From: Mycolicibacterium novocastrense
Lineage (GTDB): Bacteria; Actinomycetota; Actinomycetes; Mycobacteriales; Mycobacteriaceae
Assembly (NCBI RefSeq): GCF_001570485.1
Contig: NZ_BCTA01000011.1
Coordinates: forward strand, 1 to 64,000
Length of the DNA: 64,000 nucleotides
Reading direction: 5' to 3'
The notes beneath the pieces are model-generated. The model ran no database searches. It was not told the origin of the DNA and was given only the letters and a program-made list of their open reading frames with translations. The position numbers and the translations under genes were made by a program. This document shows positions 37,258-45,018 of this stretch, in pieces. Position 1 is the stretch's first letter, and each line of letters begins with the position of its first letter.

Positions 37258-38100
37258 TCAGCATCCTGTCAACGTCGCGGTGCCCGAACTGAGGGAAACG
37301 ACATCGCCCTGCAGGGTCTGGAACCGAACCGGACCGGCGCCGTCGCGCCAGATCTCGGTGCGCAGTTCGGACGCGAGCTTCACCGGTTTGGCGAAGCGGC
37401 AGCTGATCGAGGTGAGCGACGCCGGATCACCATTGCCGGCAACGTTGATCAGCGCCCTGGCCGCGAAGCCCAGCGTGCACAAACCGTGCAGGAACACATC
37501 GTCGAAGCCGAATCTGCGGGCAGCGGCGGGGTCGATGTGCAACGGGTTGCGGTCTCCGCTCAGCCGGTAGATCGCCGCCTGCTCGGGTCGAACCTCGTCG
37601 GCATAGACCCCGTCGGGAGCGCGGTGCGGCGCCGGGGCGGTCGAGGCCGGACGCGTCCCGCCGAAGCCGCCCTCGCCGAGCACCATCGTCTGCGAGGAGG
37701 CGTGAAAAAGGGGACCGTCGGCGTCAGTGCCCGTCGATGTCACCTCGATGACCGCGTGCTTGCCGGTATCCCACAGCGCGGTCACCTCGGCATCGACGGA
37801 AACCTCGCCGCTGGCGGCCACGGAACGCTCGAGGCTCAGGGACTGCGCCGCATGCACGATCGGAGACGCGCCGAGGTCGAGTATCGCGCGCAGATCCTTG
37901 ACCGCCCACCAGTTGGCGACCAGCGCATAGGTCGGCAACACGGCGGGGCCGACGTGTTCGTCGAGCAGATGGCGCTCTGCAGGCGGGCGTGCTCCGACAC
38001 CCAGGGCGTAGAGGATGGCATCGGTGGGCATCCAGCGATGTGTCGTCGGGGGCAGCCGGGTGCCGACCGCGGCGGGGGAGAGGGTCGCACGTGCGGTCAC
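37258..38100 (-). CDS. Double-hotdog MaoC-type hydratase/dehydratase (HtdX/HtdY-like)
   Basis: 280 residues from GTG 38100, with GGAGG five bases upstream. An N-terminal degenerate hotdog (YALGVGARPPAERHLL, VLPTYALVANW) is joined to a C-terminal hydratase-2 hotdog carrying YRLSGDRNPLHIDPAAARRF and FLHGLCTLGFAARAL; the Asp-His pair in GDRNPLHID is catalytic in this family. It would hydrate a 2-enoyl-CoA to the R-3-hydroxyacyl-CoA. First gene of the left operon. With the thiolase-like/DUF35 pair this resembles the final cycle of steroid side-chain breakdown. Confidence 0.85.
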   Translation of the reverse strand: MTARATLSPAAVGTRLPPTTHRWMPTDAILYALGVGARPPAERHLLDEHVGPAVLPTYALVANWWAVKDLRAILDLGASPIVHAAQSLSLERSVAASGEVSVDAEVTALWDTGKHAVIEVTSTGTDADGPLFHASSQTMVLGEGGFGGTRPASTAPAPHRAPDGVYADEVRPEQAAIYRLSGDRNPLHIDPAAARRFGFDDVFLHGLCTLGFAARALINVAGNGDPASLTSISCRFAKPVKLASELRTEIWRDGAGPVRFQTLQGDVVSLSSGTATLTGC

Positions 38101-38121
38101 GCGGCCTCCAGTGATAGAACG

Positions 38122-38143
38122 GATTGACGATATTTGTTCAATC
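38122..38143. promoter_or_regulatory. Inverted repeat GATTGA/TCAATC in the divergent promoter
   Basis: Two six-base arms pair perfectly around a 10-base AT-rich spacer. It is nearer the leftward operon, whose start is 22 bp away, and would block that promoter when occupied. Confidence 0.45.
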
Positions 38144-38147
38144 GTGC

Positions 38148-38176
38148 AATATAGTCGCAGTAACTGCAACTATATT
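38148..38176. promoter_or_regulatory. 29-bp near-perfect palindrome, likely TetR operator
   Basis: Outer arms AATATAGT and ACTATATT and inner arms GCAGT and ACTGC are centred on one A; only one base pair of the fourteen mismatches. It lies 19 bp before the rightward GTG start and about 50 bp from the leftward start, so a bound repressor could silence both. The TetR protein at 36632-37255 is the likely binder. Confidence 0.65.
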
Positions 38177-38194
38177 CTCGGCGGAGGCAGCGGC

Positions 38195-39268
38195 GTGCGG
38201 TTCGGCGTATTCATCCTCGGTGACAAACCCAATCACCTCAGCCATGCGGAGGTATTCGCCAACGTGCTCGAGGAGGCGCGCTGGGCCGAGGAATTCGGCT
38301 ACGACGAGGTATGGCTGGCCGAACACCACTTCTCGCCGTATGGGGCCCTGGCGGACCTTCCGCTGGTCGCGGCGGCGATCGCCGCGCAGACCGATCGGAT
38401 CCGCATCGGCACGGCCTGCATGGTCGCGCCCTTCCACGACCCCATCCATCTCGCGGAACGAATCGCCATGGCGGACAACCTCAGCGGGGGTCGATTCGAT
38501 GCCGGCTTCGGGCGGGGCTACCAGGCCCACGAGTTCAAGGGGTTCGGCATCCCGATGGATGAGGCCACCGCTCGATACCAGGAATGCGTCGAGATCGTCA
38601 ACCGGTTGCTCACCGAGGAGAACGTCACTTACGACGGAAAGTACTGGCAACTGCAGGATGTCACCATCCATCCCCGCCCGGTGCAACAGCCGATTCCGGT
38701 GTGGGGAACGGTGATGAAGACGCCGTCGAGTTTCGAATGGTTGGCGGACAAGGGCTTCGGCGCCATCATCGGCAACCCGTACCAGGTCGACCCAGACCTG
38801 CAGGGTGCGTTGGACATCTATCTTCAGACACAGGAGAAGAAGGGACTCACCGCGGCCACCGGCAACGTCTGGGCCCTGCTGAACGCGTTCTGCCATGAAG
38901 ACGATGGGTTCGCGCGGACATATCCGCGCGAGAGCGTCGAGCTGTCCATCGTGACGCACCGCAAGTATTCGAGTCCCTTCGAGCGTGGCGGGGACATCCC
39001 GGCCGATTACAAGGCATACGCCGACTGGTTCGAGAAGCACGACAAGCAGAGTTACGAGCAGGTGCTCAACTCTCATCTCACCCTGATGGGCAACCCGGAC
39101 CGAATCATCGAGAAGATGCGCACCGTCATCGACATGGGATGGCGCAACGTGATATTGCGGATGTCGCGGGGCGGGGCAATGGACCGCGCAAAAGTCCGCG
39201 ATTCCATGAAGCTGTTCGCCGAAGAGGTGATTCCGGCGGCGACCGAACTCGCGGCAGCGTCGGCTTGA
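38195..39268 (+). CDS. LLM-class flavin-dependent oxidoreductase
   Basis: 357 residues from GTG 38195 with GGAGG upstream; the open frame before it covers the promoter and was discarded. Luciferase-like barrel: MRFGVFILGD-type start (VRFGVFILGDKPNHLSHAE), GYDEVWLAEHHFSPYG, IRIGTACMVAPFHDPIHLAE, GRFDAGFGRGYQ. Members are FMN- or F420-dependent monooxygenases or dehydrogenases. Leads the 10-gene right operon; its stop overlaps the start of the ligase, so it probably performs an early oxidation of the substrate. Confidence 0.87.
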   Translation: MRFGVFILGDKPNHLSHAEVFANVLEEARWAEEFGYDEVWLAEHHFSPYGALADLPLVAAAIAAQTDRIRIGTACMVAPFHDPIHLAERIAMADNLSGGRFDAGFGRGYQAHEFKGFGIPMDEATARYQECVEIVNRLLTEENVTYDGKYWQLQDVTIHPRPVQQPIPVWGTVMKTPSSFEWLADKGFGAIIGNPYQVDPDLQGALDIYLQTQEKKGLTAATGNVWALLNAFCHEDDGFARTYPRESVELSIVTHRKYSSPFERGGDIPADYKAYADWFEKHDKQSYEQVLNSHLTLMGNPDRIIEKMRTVIDMGWRNVILRMSRGGAMDRAKVRDSMKLFAEEVIPAATELAAASA

Positions 39269-40758
39269 GCCGGCAGATCGAAGCCCGTATCCGTGCCGTG
39301 TTGGCACTGGATCCGACCGCACCGGCCATCGAGTACGAAGGCAGTTGGACCGACTGGAAAACGATCGGCGATATCGCGTCCGCAGTGGAAAACCGTTTGA
39401 CGGCAGCGGGGCTGGGCAGCGGTGCACCGGTCGGCCTGCTCCTTCGCAACCACCCGGCCATGGTGGCGGCGCTGCTCGGGGTCCTACTCGTCAATGGCTG
39501 CGTCGTCACGATCAATGCCGGGAGTGGGGACACCCGGTTGGCGGCCGACATCGAGCAGCTGCGGTTGCCCGCGGTGATCGCACTCGGTGCGGAGTGGCGG
39601 CGTCCTTCCGTCGTCGCAGCGGCGACGGGTGCACTCGGTCTCCAAGTGGCCGGCGACCCGGCTTCGGTTCAGACGGTCGCCGGGCTCGAGCGCCTTGGCC
39701 CGGGCCCGTTCCGTCCGGCGCAGGATGGTGTGGCGGTCGAGATGCTCACCAGCGGCACCACCGGACCGCCAAAGCGAATCCCTCTGTCCTATACAGCGTT
39801 TGAGCAGACTATCGACGCCGCGGGCGCTCACTACGGCAGCGGCGAACCGGGACACCTTCGGCTGCGGTCCGGGGTTGCCATCGTCAGCTCACCGCTGGTC
39901 CACATGTCCGGGCTGTTCCGCACCCTGCTGAACATCTGCGAGGGGCGCAGGATCGCGCTGCTGGAGCGATTTCGGGTGGACGATTTCGTCGATCTCGTCG
40001 TGCGGCACCGCCCGAAGGCGGTCAGCCTGGTGCCGTCGGCGCTGACGATGGTGCTCGACGCGGCCGTGCCGCCGGACGTCTTCTCCAGCGTGCAGGTCGT
40101 CACGTCCGGCACGGCGCCGCTGCCGGTCGACGTGCAGGAAGCCTTTGAGGCCCGGTACGGCGTCGCGGTGTTGCCGTCCTACGGGGCCACCGAGTTCGCC
40201 GGCGGCGTCGCCGGCTGGAACCTGGCGTTGCACCGCGAGTGGGCGAAGACCAAGCGGGGCAGCGTCGGCCGTCCGCAGGGCGGTCGCGAGGCCCGGATCG
40301 TCTCGACCGACGATGGTCGTGAGGTGCCGGCCGGAGTCCAAGGGCGCATCGAGGTGCGGACTCGCGGCGGTGAATGGGTGCGGACCACGGACCTTGGCCG
40401 CCTTGACGAGGACGGTTTCCTGTTCGTGGACGGCCGCGCCGACGACGTGATCATCCGCGGCGGATTCAAGGTTGCCCCCGCCGATGTTGTCGACGCCCTG
40501 CGCAGCCACCCCGCCGTGCGTGACGCGGGAGTCACCGGTATCACGGACAGGCGACTGGGTGCTGTGCCCGTTGGCGCGGTGGAACTCGCCGACGGCGCCC
40601 ATGTCGAACCCGAGGAGCTGATGGATTTCGTTCGTCAGCGGCTCACCCGATATCAGGTGCCTGCGCGGCTGCTGGTCGTCGATGAGCTGCCCCGGACTCC
40701 ATCGCTGAAGGTGAGCCAGCCCGCACTGCGCGAACTCTTCGAACAGGAGCTGACGTGA
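39265..40758 (+). CDS. Class I adenylate-forming acyl-CoA ligase
   Basis: 497 residues if begun at TTG 39265, where TTGA overlaps the LLM stop. Motifs: A3 EMLTSGTTGPPKRIPLSY, SPLVHMSGLFRTLLNI, A5 LPSYGATEFAGG, A7 DGRADDVIIRGGFKVAPADV and C-terminal Lys in RTPSLKVSQPALREL. A second ligase beside the one at 33406, so the island probably activates two different acids or one acid at two stages. Coupled to the thiolase-like gene by GTGA overlap. Confidence 0.86.
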   Translation: MSRQIEARIRAVLALDPTAPAIEYEGSWTDWKTIGDIASAVENRLTAAGLGSGAPVGLLLRNHPAMVAALLGVLLVNGCVVTINAGSGDTRLAADIEQLRLPAVIALGAEWRRPSVVAAATGALGLQVAGDPASVQTVAGLERLGPGPFRPAQDGVAVEMLTSGTTGPPKRIPLSYTAFEQTIDAAGAHYGSGEPGHLRLRSGVAIVSSPLVHMSGLFRTLLNICEGRRIALLERFRVDDFVDLVVRHRPKAVSLVPSALTMVLDAAVPPDVFSSVQVVTSGTAPLPVDVQEAFEARYGVAVLPSYGATEFAGGVAGWNLALHREWAKTKRGSVGRPQGGREARIVSTDDGREVPAGVQGRIEVRTRGGEWVRTTDLGRLDEDGFLFVDGRADDVIIRGGFKVAPADVVDALRSHPAVRDAGVTGITDRRLGAVPVGAVELADGAHVEPEELMDFVRQRLTRYQVPARLLVVDELPRTPSLKVSQPALRELFEQELT

Positions 40759-41924
40759 ACGACAACCTTCGCGGCGCCGCCGCCATCGTCGGCGTGGCCG
40801 ATGAGGTGTCGCCGTCCGGCGTCATCGACATGCCGCTACGTGAGCTCGAGGCCCGCGTCATCACCGCGGCACTCGCGGATGCGGGCCTGTCGCTCTCCGA
40901 TGTCGACGGTCTGTGCACGTGCACCGGCGGCACTCTCATGCACTCGGTCGAACTGGCCGAATACCTCGGCATCACACCGCGATTCACCGACGGCACCCAG
41001 ACCGGGGGCGCGAGCTACGGACTGTACGTCGAACACGCGGCCGCCGCGATCGCCGCCGGCCTCGCCGAAACCGTCGTCATCGTTTACGCGTCGACTCCAC
41101 GTGCGGCCCGCAAGCGCGGCGACAAGGGCCTCGGGGTGTTCGCCACCCCCGAACGGCTGGAATGGGAGACCCCGTTCGGCGTCATGCTTCCGCTCAGTGC
41201 GTACGCGCTTGCCGCCAACCGGCACATGGCGGTGTACGGCACCACCGCCGAACAGCTCGCGCAGATCGCGGTCGACACCCGCCGGTGGGCGGCACGCAAT
41301 CCCCGCGCCAATCAACGCGATCCGATCACCGTCGACGACGTCCTGAATTCCGGCTACATCACCGAACCCATCCACAAGCTGGAATGTTGCTTGGTCACCG
41401 ACGGCGCCGCCGCGATCGTTCTCACCAGCGCCGCACGGGCCCGCGACCTCGGCGACCCGGCCTACGTGCTCGGCGCGACGTCGGCGGCATCGCACGCCAT
41501 GATCACGCAGATGCCCGACCTGACCGTGACTCCGGGTGCGGTGTCGGGACGCGCGGCGTTCGCCGCCGCCGGCCTGAGTCCCGGCGACATCGACGTCGTG
41601 CAGTTGTACGACTCGTTCACGATCACCGTGTTGCTGGCCTTGGAGGATCTCGGGTTCTGCAAGAAGGGCGAGGGCGGACCGTTTGTCGCCGACGGTGTGC
41701 TCGCGCCCGGCGGTGCCCTTCCCGGCCAAACCACCGGGGGAGGGCTTGCGTACACGCATCCAGGCGCGTTCGGTGCCTTCCTGCTTGTCGAAGCCGTCCG
41801 CCAGGTGCGGGGGGAATGCGGTGAGCGACAGGTTCCCGGCGCGCAAACCGCGTTGGCACACGGCACCGGCGGTGTGCTATCGGCGACCTCCACCGTCATC
41901 ATCGGAACAGAGGCAGTGCTATGA
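40755..41924 (+). CDS. Thiolase-fold lipid-transfer protein (Ltp2-type aldolase candidate)
   Basis: 389 residues, GTG start overlapping the ligase stop. Thiolase fold (RGAAAIVGVADEVSPSG, LADAGLSLSDVDGL, AFAAAGLSPGDIDVVQLYDS, GGGLAYTHPGAFGAFLLVEA). The block where thiolases have the nucleophilic Cys reads TGGASYGLYVEHA (about 83-95), without Cys. Thiolase-like proteins that lack the Cys and lie beside a DUF35 gene include Ltp2, which with DUF35 protein ChsH2 performs retro-aldol cleavage of a steroid C17-hydroxyacyl-CoA. A retro-aldolase role is therefore more likely than thiolysis. Confidence 0.83.
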   Translation: MNDNLRGAAAIVGVADEVSPSGVIDMPLRELEARVITAALADAGLSLSDVDGLCTCTGGTLMHSVELAEYLGITPRFTDGTQTGGASYGLYVEHAAAAIAAGLAETVVIVYASTPRAARKRGDKGLGVFATPERLEWETPFGVMLPLSAYALAANRHMAVYGTTAEQLAQIAVDTRRWAARNPRANQRDPITVDDVLNSGYITEPIHKLECCLVTDGAAAIVLTSAARARDLGDPAYVLGATSAASHAMITQMPDLTVTPGAVSGRAAFAAAGLSPGDIDVVQLYDSFTITVLLALEDLGFCKKGEGGPFVADGVLAPGGALPGQTTGGGLAYTHPGAFGAFLLVEAVRQVRGECGERQVPGAQTALAHGTGGVLSATSTVIIGTEAVL

Positions 41925-42316
41925 GCGAGGGGTTCCCGGTGCCGCAGCCCAGTGCGGTGTCGGCACCGTTCTGGGCGGCGACCGAAAAGCATCGGTTGGT
42001 CATGCAGCGTTGCGACGCCTGCCGACGGCTGGTGTGGTACCCGCGCCACGTGTGCCCGCACTGCGGAGGCCTCGCGCTGCAGTGGGAGCAACTGAGCGGG
42101 CAGGGCGTGGTCCACGCGGTCAGCGTGCACCACCGCGCCGCGCATCCGGCGTTCGCCGACCGGGTGCCCTATTCGGTCGTCCTGGTCGACCTGGCGGAGG
42201 GTGCGCGCATCATGTCGAACGTGTTCGGGCCACCGCCGTCGGTGGGCGACGAAGTATTCGTCGCCTGGATGCCGCTCGACGACGGGCGCAACCTCCCGAC
42301 GTTCGAACCCCGATGA
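41921..42316 (+). CDS. DUF35 Zn-ribbon/OB-fold acyl-CoA-binding protein
   Basis: 131 residues. Rubredoxin-like zinc ribbon CDACRRLVWYPRHVCPHCG at about 31-49 (two CxxC pairs) and an OB domain (GQGVVHAVSVHHRAAHPAF, VPYSVVLVDLAEGARIMSNV). DUF35 proteins are obligate partners of thiolase-fold aldolases and bind the CoA moiety. ATG overlaps the stop of the thiolase-like gene and its stop overlaps the next start, so a stable two-subunit enzyme is very likely. Confidence 0.88.
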   Translation: MSEGFPVPQPSAVSAPFWAATEKHRLVMQRCDACRRLVWYPRHVCPHCGGLALQWEQLSGQGVVHAVSVHHRAAHPAFADRVPYSVVLVDLAEGARIMSNVFGPPPSVGDEVFVAWMPLDDGRNLPTFEPR

Positions 42317-42714
42317 GTGAGGACCGGTTGCGCAGGGTCCGCGAGGAGATTGTGCTGCGCCACGTCGCAGGCGAGAACGCTCGCGATATCGAGGCGATCA
42401 TGGCCACCTTCGCTCACCCCCGGTACGAAATCGTGCCCAGTGCAACCGTTTACGATGGTGACGCGGCGGTCAGGACGATGATCCTGCGACAGTGGGACGA
42501 GTTGCCGTGGATGCATTACGCCGCTGAGGCGATCTATCACGGCCCCGACGGGCTGGTGGTGGAGACCAGAACGACCTGCGCGGGCACCGACATCGACATG
42601 CTCAGCGTCAACATTTTCGGATTCGACGGCGAAGGACTGATTCTCGAGCGGTGCTATTTCGATCGGATGCTGTTCGCCGATCAAGTGAAGGGCGTCAAGA
42701 AACAGAACGACTGA
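42313..42714 (+). CDS. SnoaL-like (NTF2-fold) protein
   Basis: 133 residues from ATG 42313 (ATGA overlap with DUF35). NTF2-fold pattern: EEIVLRHVAGENARDIEAIM, HPRYEIVPSATVYDGDAAVR, GLVVETRTTCAGTDIDMLSV and a C-terminal FDGEGLILERCYFD. Polyketide cyclase, isomerase or dehydratase members exist; the reaction is not assignable. It is followed by a 58-bp gap with an inverted repeat before the E1 gene. Confidence 0.75.
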   Translation: MSEDRLRRVREEIVLRHVAGENARDIEAIMATFAHPRYEIVPSATVYDGDAAVRTMILRQWDELPWMHYAAEAIYHGPDGLVVETRTTCAGTDIDMLSVNIFGFDGEGLILERCYFDRMLFADQVKGVKKQND

Positions 42715-42731
42715 ACATATTTCGTCATGTT
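42714..42731. promoter_or_regulatory. Inverted repeat ahead of the E1 gene
   Basis: Arms AACAT and ATGTT around eight AT-rich bases overlap the stop of the SnoaL gene and lie 40-60 bp ahead of the E1 start. It suggests an internal promoter or regulatory site in the right operon. Confidence 0.4.
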
Positions 42732-42772
42732 GTAGAATCACCGCAGCCGAAGTGCGCGGGCAAGGAGATTCA

Positions 42773-44794
42773 ATGGCCACCCAGTTGGACACCGAGGCGC
42801 AGGCATCGACCAACGATCGCGCGATCGAGTTGTACCGCCTGATGAGCAAGGTCCATCACGCCGATCAGCGGGTCCGAAAAGGCTTGTCTTCGGGTGAGAT
42901 CGCGATGAGTTATTGGCCCGTCGACGGTCAGGAGGCGATGTCGGCCGGTGCCGCGCTGGCGCTGTCCGACACCGATCAACTCGTCAGCACGTACCGGGGC
43001 CTGGGCGACGTCGTCGCCAAGGGCATCGACCTGGCCGGTTATTTCGGCGAGATCCTCGGTCGCAGCACCGGGCTGTCTCGAGGTAAGGCCGGTGCCATGG
43101 GAATCTCCGATCCCGACCATGGCATCGCGTGGACGACGGGCATCGTGGGGGCGGGTCCGCTGATCGCGAACGGCATCGCACTGGCCGCGTCGATCCGCGG
43201 CACCGGGCAGGTGGTACTGGTCAGCTTCGGCGACGGTGCCACCAGCATCGGCTATATGCACGAGGCGATGAACATGGCAGCGCTGTGGTCCCTTCCGGTG
43301 GTGTTCTTCTGCCAGAACAACGCGTGGGCGGAGTGCACGGCGATGTCGCGGTACACCCGGACCGTTGACTTGTCCGACCGTGCGGGCGGGTACGGGATGC
43401 CCGGCGTGACGGTCGACGGCACCGACCCCCAGGCCGTCCACGACGCCGTGTCAGAGGCGGTCGGGCGCGCACGAACGGGCGACGGCCCCACGTTCGTCGA
43501 GGCGGTCGCCTACCGGCTGCAGGGCCACTACTTCGGTGACGGCATGGCCTACGCCGATCCCGACGAACTGGCTGCCAAACGTGCCGACCCGCCGTTCGAT
43601 CGCTACCGGCGGCGACTGGTCGAGGAGGGGACCGCCACCGCAGACGACCTTGATCGGATCGACGCCGAAGTATCGGAAAAGGTCGAATCCGCCTTCGCCG
43701 CCGCCCGCGACGCCGAGTCACTCGAGGCCGAGGAACTCACGCGCGATGTGTTCGCGGACAACGGGTCTGAGTTGGCCGCGGGCACGGCGACGCGTGTGCC
43801 GCTGCCCGACGGGGAGACCGAGGACCTCGGGCTGGTGCAGGCCATCCATCGCACCCTCGACCGAGCGATGGCCGCTGACGAGTCGATCATCCTGCTGGGC
43901 GAGGACATCGGCGATCGCTCCGGCGGCGGCATGTTCAAGATCACGGCCGGGCTCTCGGCCAAGTACGGCGAGCTGCGGGTGCGTGACACTCCGATCGCGG
44001 AGTCGTCGATCATCGGGGCGGCGCTCGGTGCATCGCTGGCCGGATTGCGCCCCGTCGCCGAACTGATGTTCATGGACTTCCTCGGTGTGGCGATGGACCA
44101 AATCGCCAACCACGCTGCGAAGGTCCGCTACTTGTCCGGCGGCCGTCGAGGCGCGCCGTTGGTGATCCGGACAATGGTGGGAACCGGTGCCGGCCCCCAG
44201 CATTCGCAAGCCGTCGAGGCCTGGGCGATGCACACCCCGGGACTCAAGGTCGTCTGGCCCAGTACCGCAGCGGACGCCGCAGGTCTGCTCAATGCGTGCC
44301 TGCGGGAGGAGGACCCGTGCCTGTTCATCGAATCGATGAAGCTCTACTACGGCGGCGGCAAGGGACCGGTTCCGGTGGCCGACTACGTCATTCCGCTCGG
44401 ACAGGCCGATGTCAAGCGCGCCGGTAGCGACGTCACCATCTGCACGTACGGCGTGATGGTGCACGCGGCCCTGGAGGCGGCGAACACACTCCAAGACGAG
44501 GGCGTCTCGGTCGAGGTCCTCGATCTGCGGACCCTCGTCCCGCTGGACCTCCAAGCCGTTCTGGCTTCGGTAGGAAAGACCAAACGCCTTGTCGTCGCCC
44601 ACGAATCGGTCGGCTTCTGCGGGCCCGGCGCCGAAATCGCCGCCGCCGTCGGCGCCGAATTGTTCGGCGAGCTCGCGGCGCCGATCCAGCGCGTGGCGGG
44701 CACCTATACCCCGGTTCCACGGGCCGCGACCTTGGAGGCGGCCTGTCGGCCGAACTCGGCCCAGCTCGTCGACGCCGTGAGGAGGGTCGTGTGA
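42773..44794 (+). CDS. Fused 2-oxo-acid dehydrogenase E1 (alpha-beta, thiamine diphosphate)
   Basis: 673 residues from ATG 42773 with AAGGAG upstream. Residues about 1-330 are the E1-alpha half with the thiamine diphosphate motif starting FGDGATSIGYMHEAMNM near 152 and ending in QNN near 181; residues about 345-673 are the E1-beta half (LVQAIHRTLDRAMAADESII, LLGEDIGDRSGGGMFKITAG, VVAHESVGFCGPGAEIAAAV). This fused form decarboxylates a branched or acetoin-like 2-oxo acid and loads the acyl group on a lipoyl domain. The next gene encodes only a lipoyl domain, and no E2 catalytic core or E3 is in the window. Confidence 0.88.
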   Translation: MATQLDTEAQASTNDRAIELYRLMSKVHHADQRVRKGLSSGEIAMSYWPVDGQEAMSAGAALALSDTDQLVSTYRGLGDVVAKGIDLAGYFGEILGRSTGLSRGKAGAMGISDPDHGIAWTTGIVGAGPLIANGIALAASIRGTGQVVLVSFGDGATSIGYMHEAMNMAALWSLPVVFFCQNNAWAECTAMSRYTRTVDLSDRAGGYGMPGVTVDGTDPQAVHDAVSEAVGRARTGDGPTFVEAVAYRLQGHYFGDGMAYADPDELAAKRADPPFDRYRRRLVEEGTATADDLDRIDAEVSEKVESAFAAARDAESLEAEELTRDVFADNGSELAAGTATRVPLPDGETEDLGLVQAIHRTLDRAMAADESIILLGEDIGDRSGGGMFKITAGLSAKYGELRVRDTPIAESSIIGAALGASLAGLRPVAELMFMDFLGVAMDQIANHAAKVRYLSGGRRGAPLVIRTMVGTGAGPQHSQAVEAWAMHTPGLKVVWPSTAADAAGLLNACLREEDPCLFIESMKLYYGGGKGPVPVADYVIPLGQADVKRAGSDVTICTYGVMVHAALEAANTLQDEGVSVEVLDLRTLVPLDLQAVLASVGKTKRLVVAHESVGFCGPGAEIAAAVGAELFGELAAPIQRVAGTYTPVPRAATLEAACRPNSAQLVDAVRRVV

Positions 44795-45018
44795 CAGAGG
44801 TTCGGATGCCCAAACCGGGAGATGCGATCACCGAAGCCGAGGTGACAGAGCTGTACGTCGCCGACGGCGAGTCCGCGGTCGAAGGTGATCCCCTGTATGC
44901 CATCGCCACCGACAAGGCCGAAATGGACGTCGAGGCACCAGCGTCCGGCGTGGTGACGTGGAAGGTGGAAGTCGGGGGCACCTACGACGTCGGCGAACTC
45001 GTTGCCGTGATCTCATGA
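44791..45018 (+). CDS. Free-standing lipoyl (biotinyl/lipoyl) carrier domain protein
   Basis: 75 residues, GTG start overlapping the E1 stop. A single lipoyl domain and nothing else: VRMPKPGDAITEAEVTELYV, lipoylation site Lys42 in ATDKAEMDVEAP, and ASGVVTWKVEVGGTYDVGEL. It lacks the peripheral-subunit-binding and acyltransferase domains of an E2. It would take the acyl group from the fused E1 and either hand it to an E2 encoded elsewhere or to another acceptor, or carry it to a hydrolase. Fits a three-gene unit with E1 and a crotonase. Confidence 0.88.
   Translation: MTEVRMPKPGDAITEAEVTELYVADGESAVEGDPLYAIATDKAEMDVEAPASGVVTWKVEVGGTYDVGELVAVIS

Larger units (their letters stand above)
38101..38194. 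promoter_or_regulatory. Divergent promoter hub of the two large operons
   Basis: 94 bp separate the starts of the leftward 7-gene and rightward 10-gene operons. The strip is AT-rich compared with its surroundings and contains TAGAAC (38115-38120), GATTGA/TCAATC with a 10-base spacer (38122-38143), and the 29-bp palindrome (38148-38176). GGAGG at 38183 serves the rightward gene and GGAGG on the other strand the leftward one. Promoter -10 and -35 hexamers are not assigned. Confidence 0.7.
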
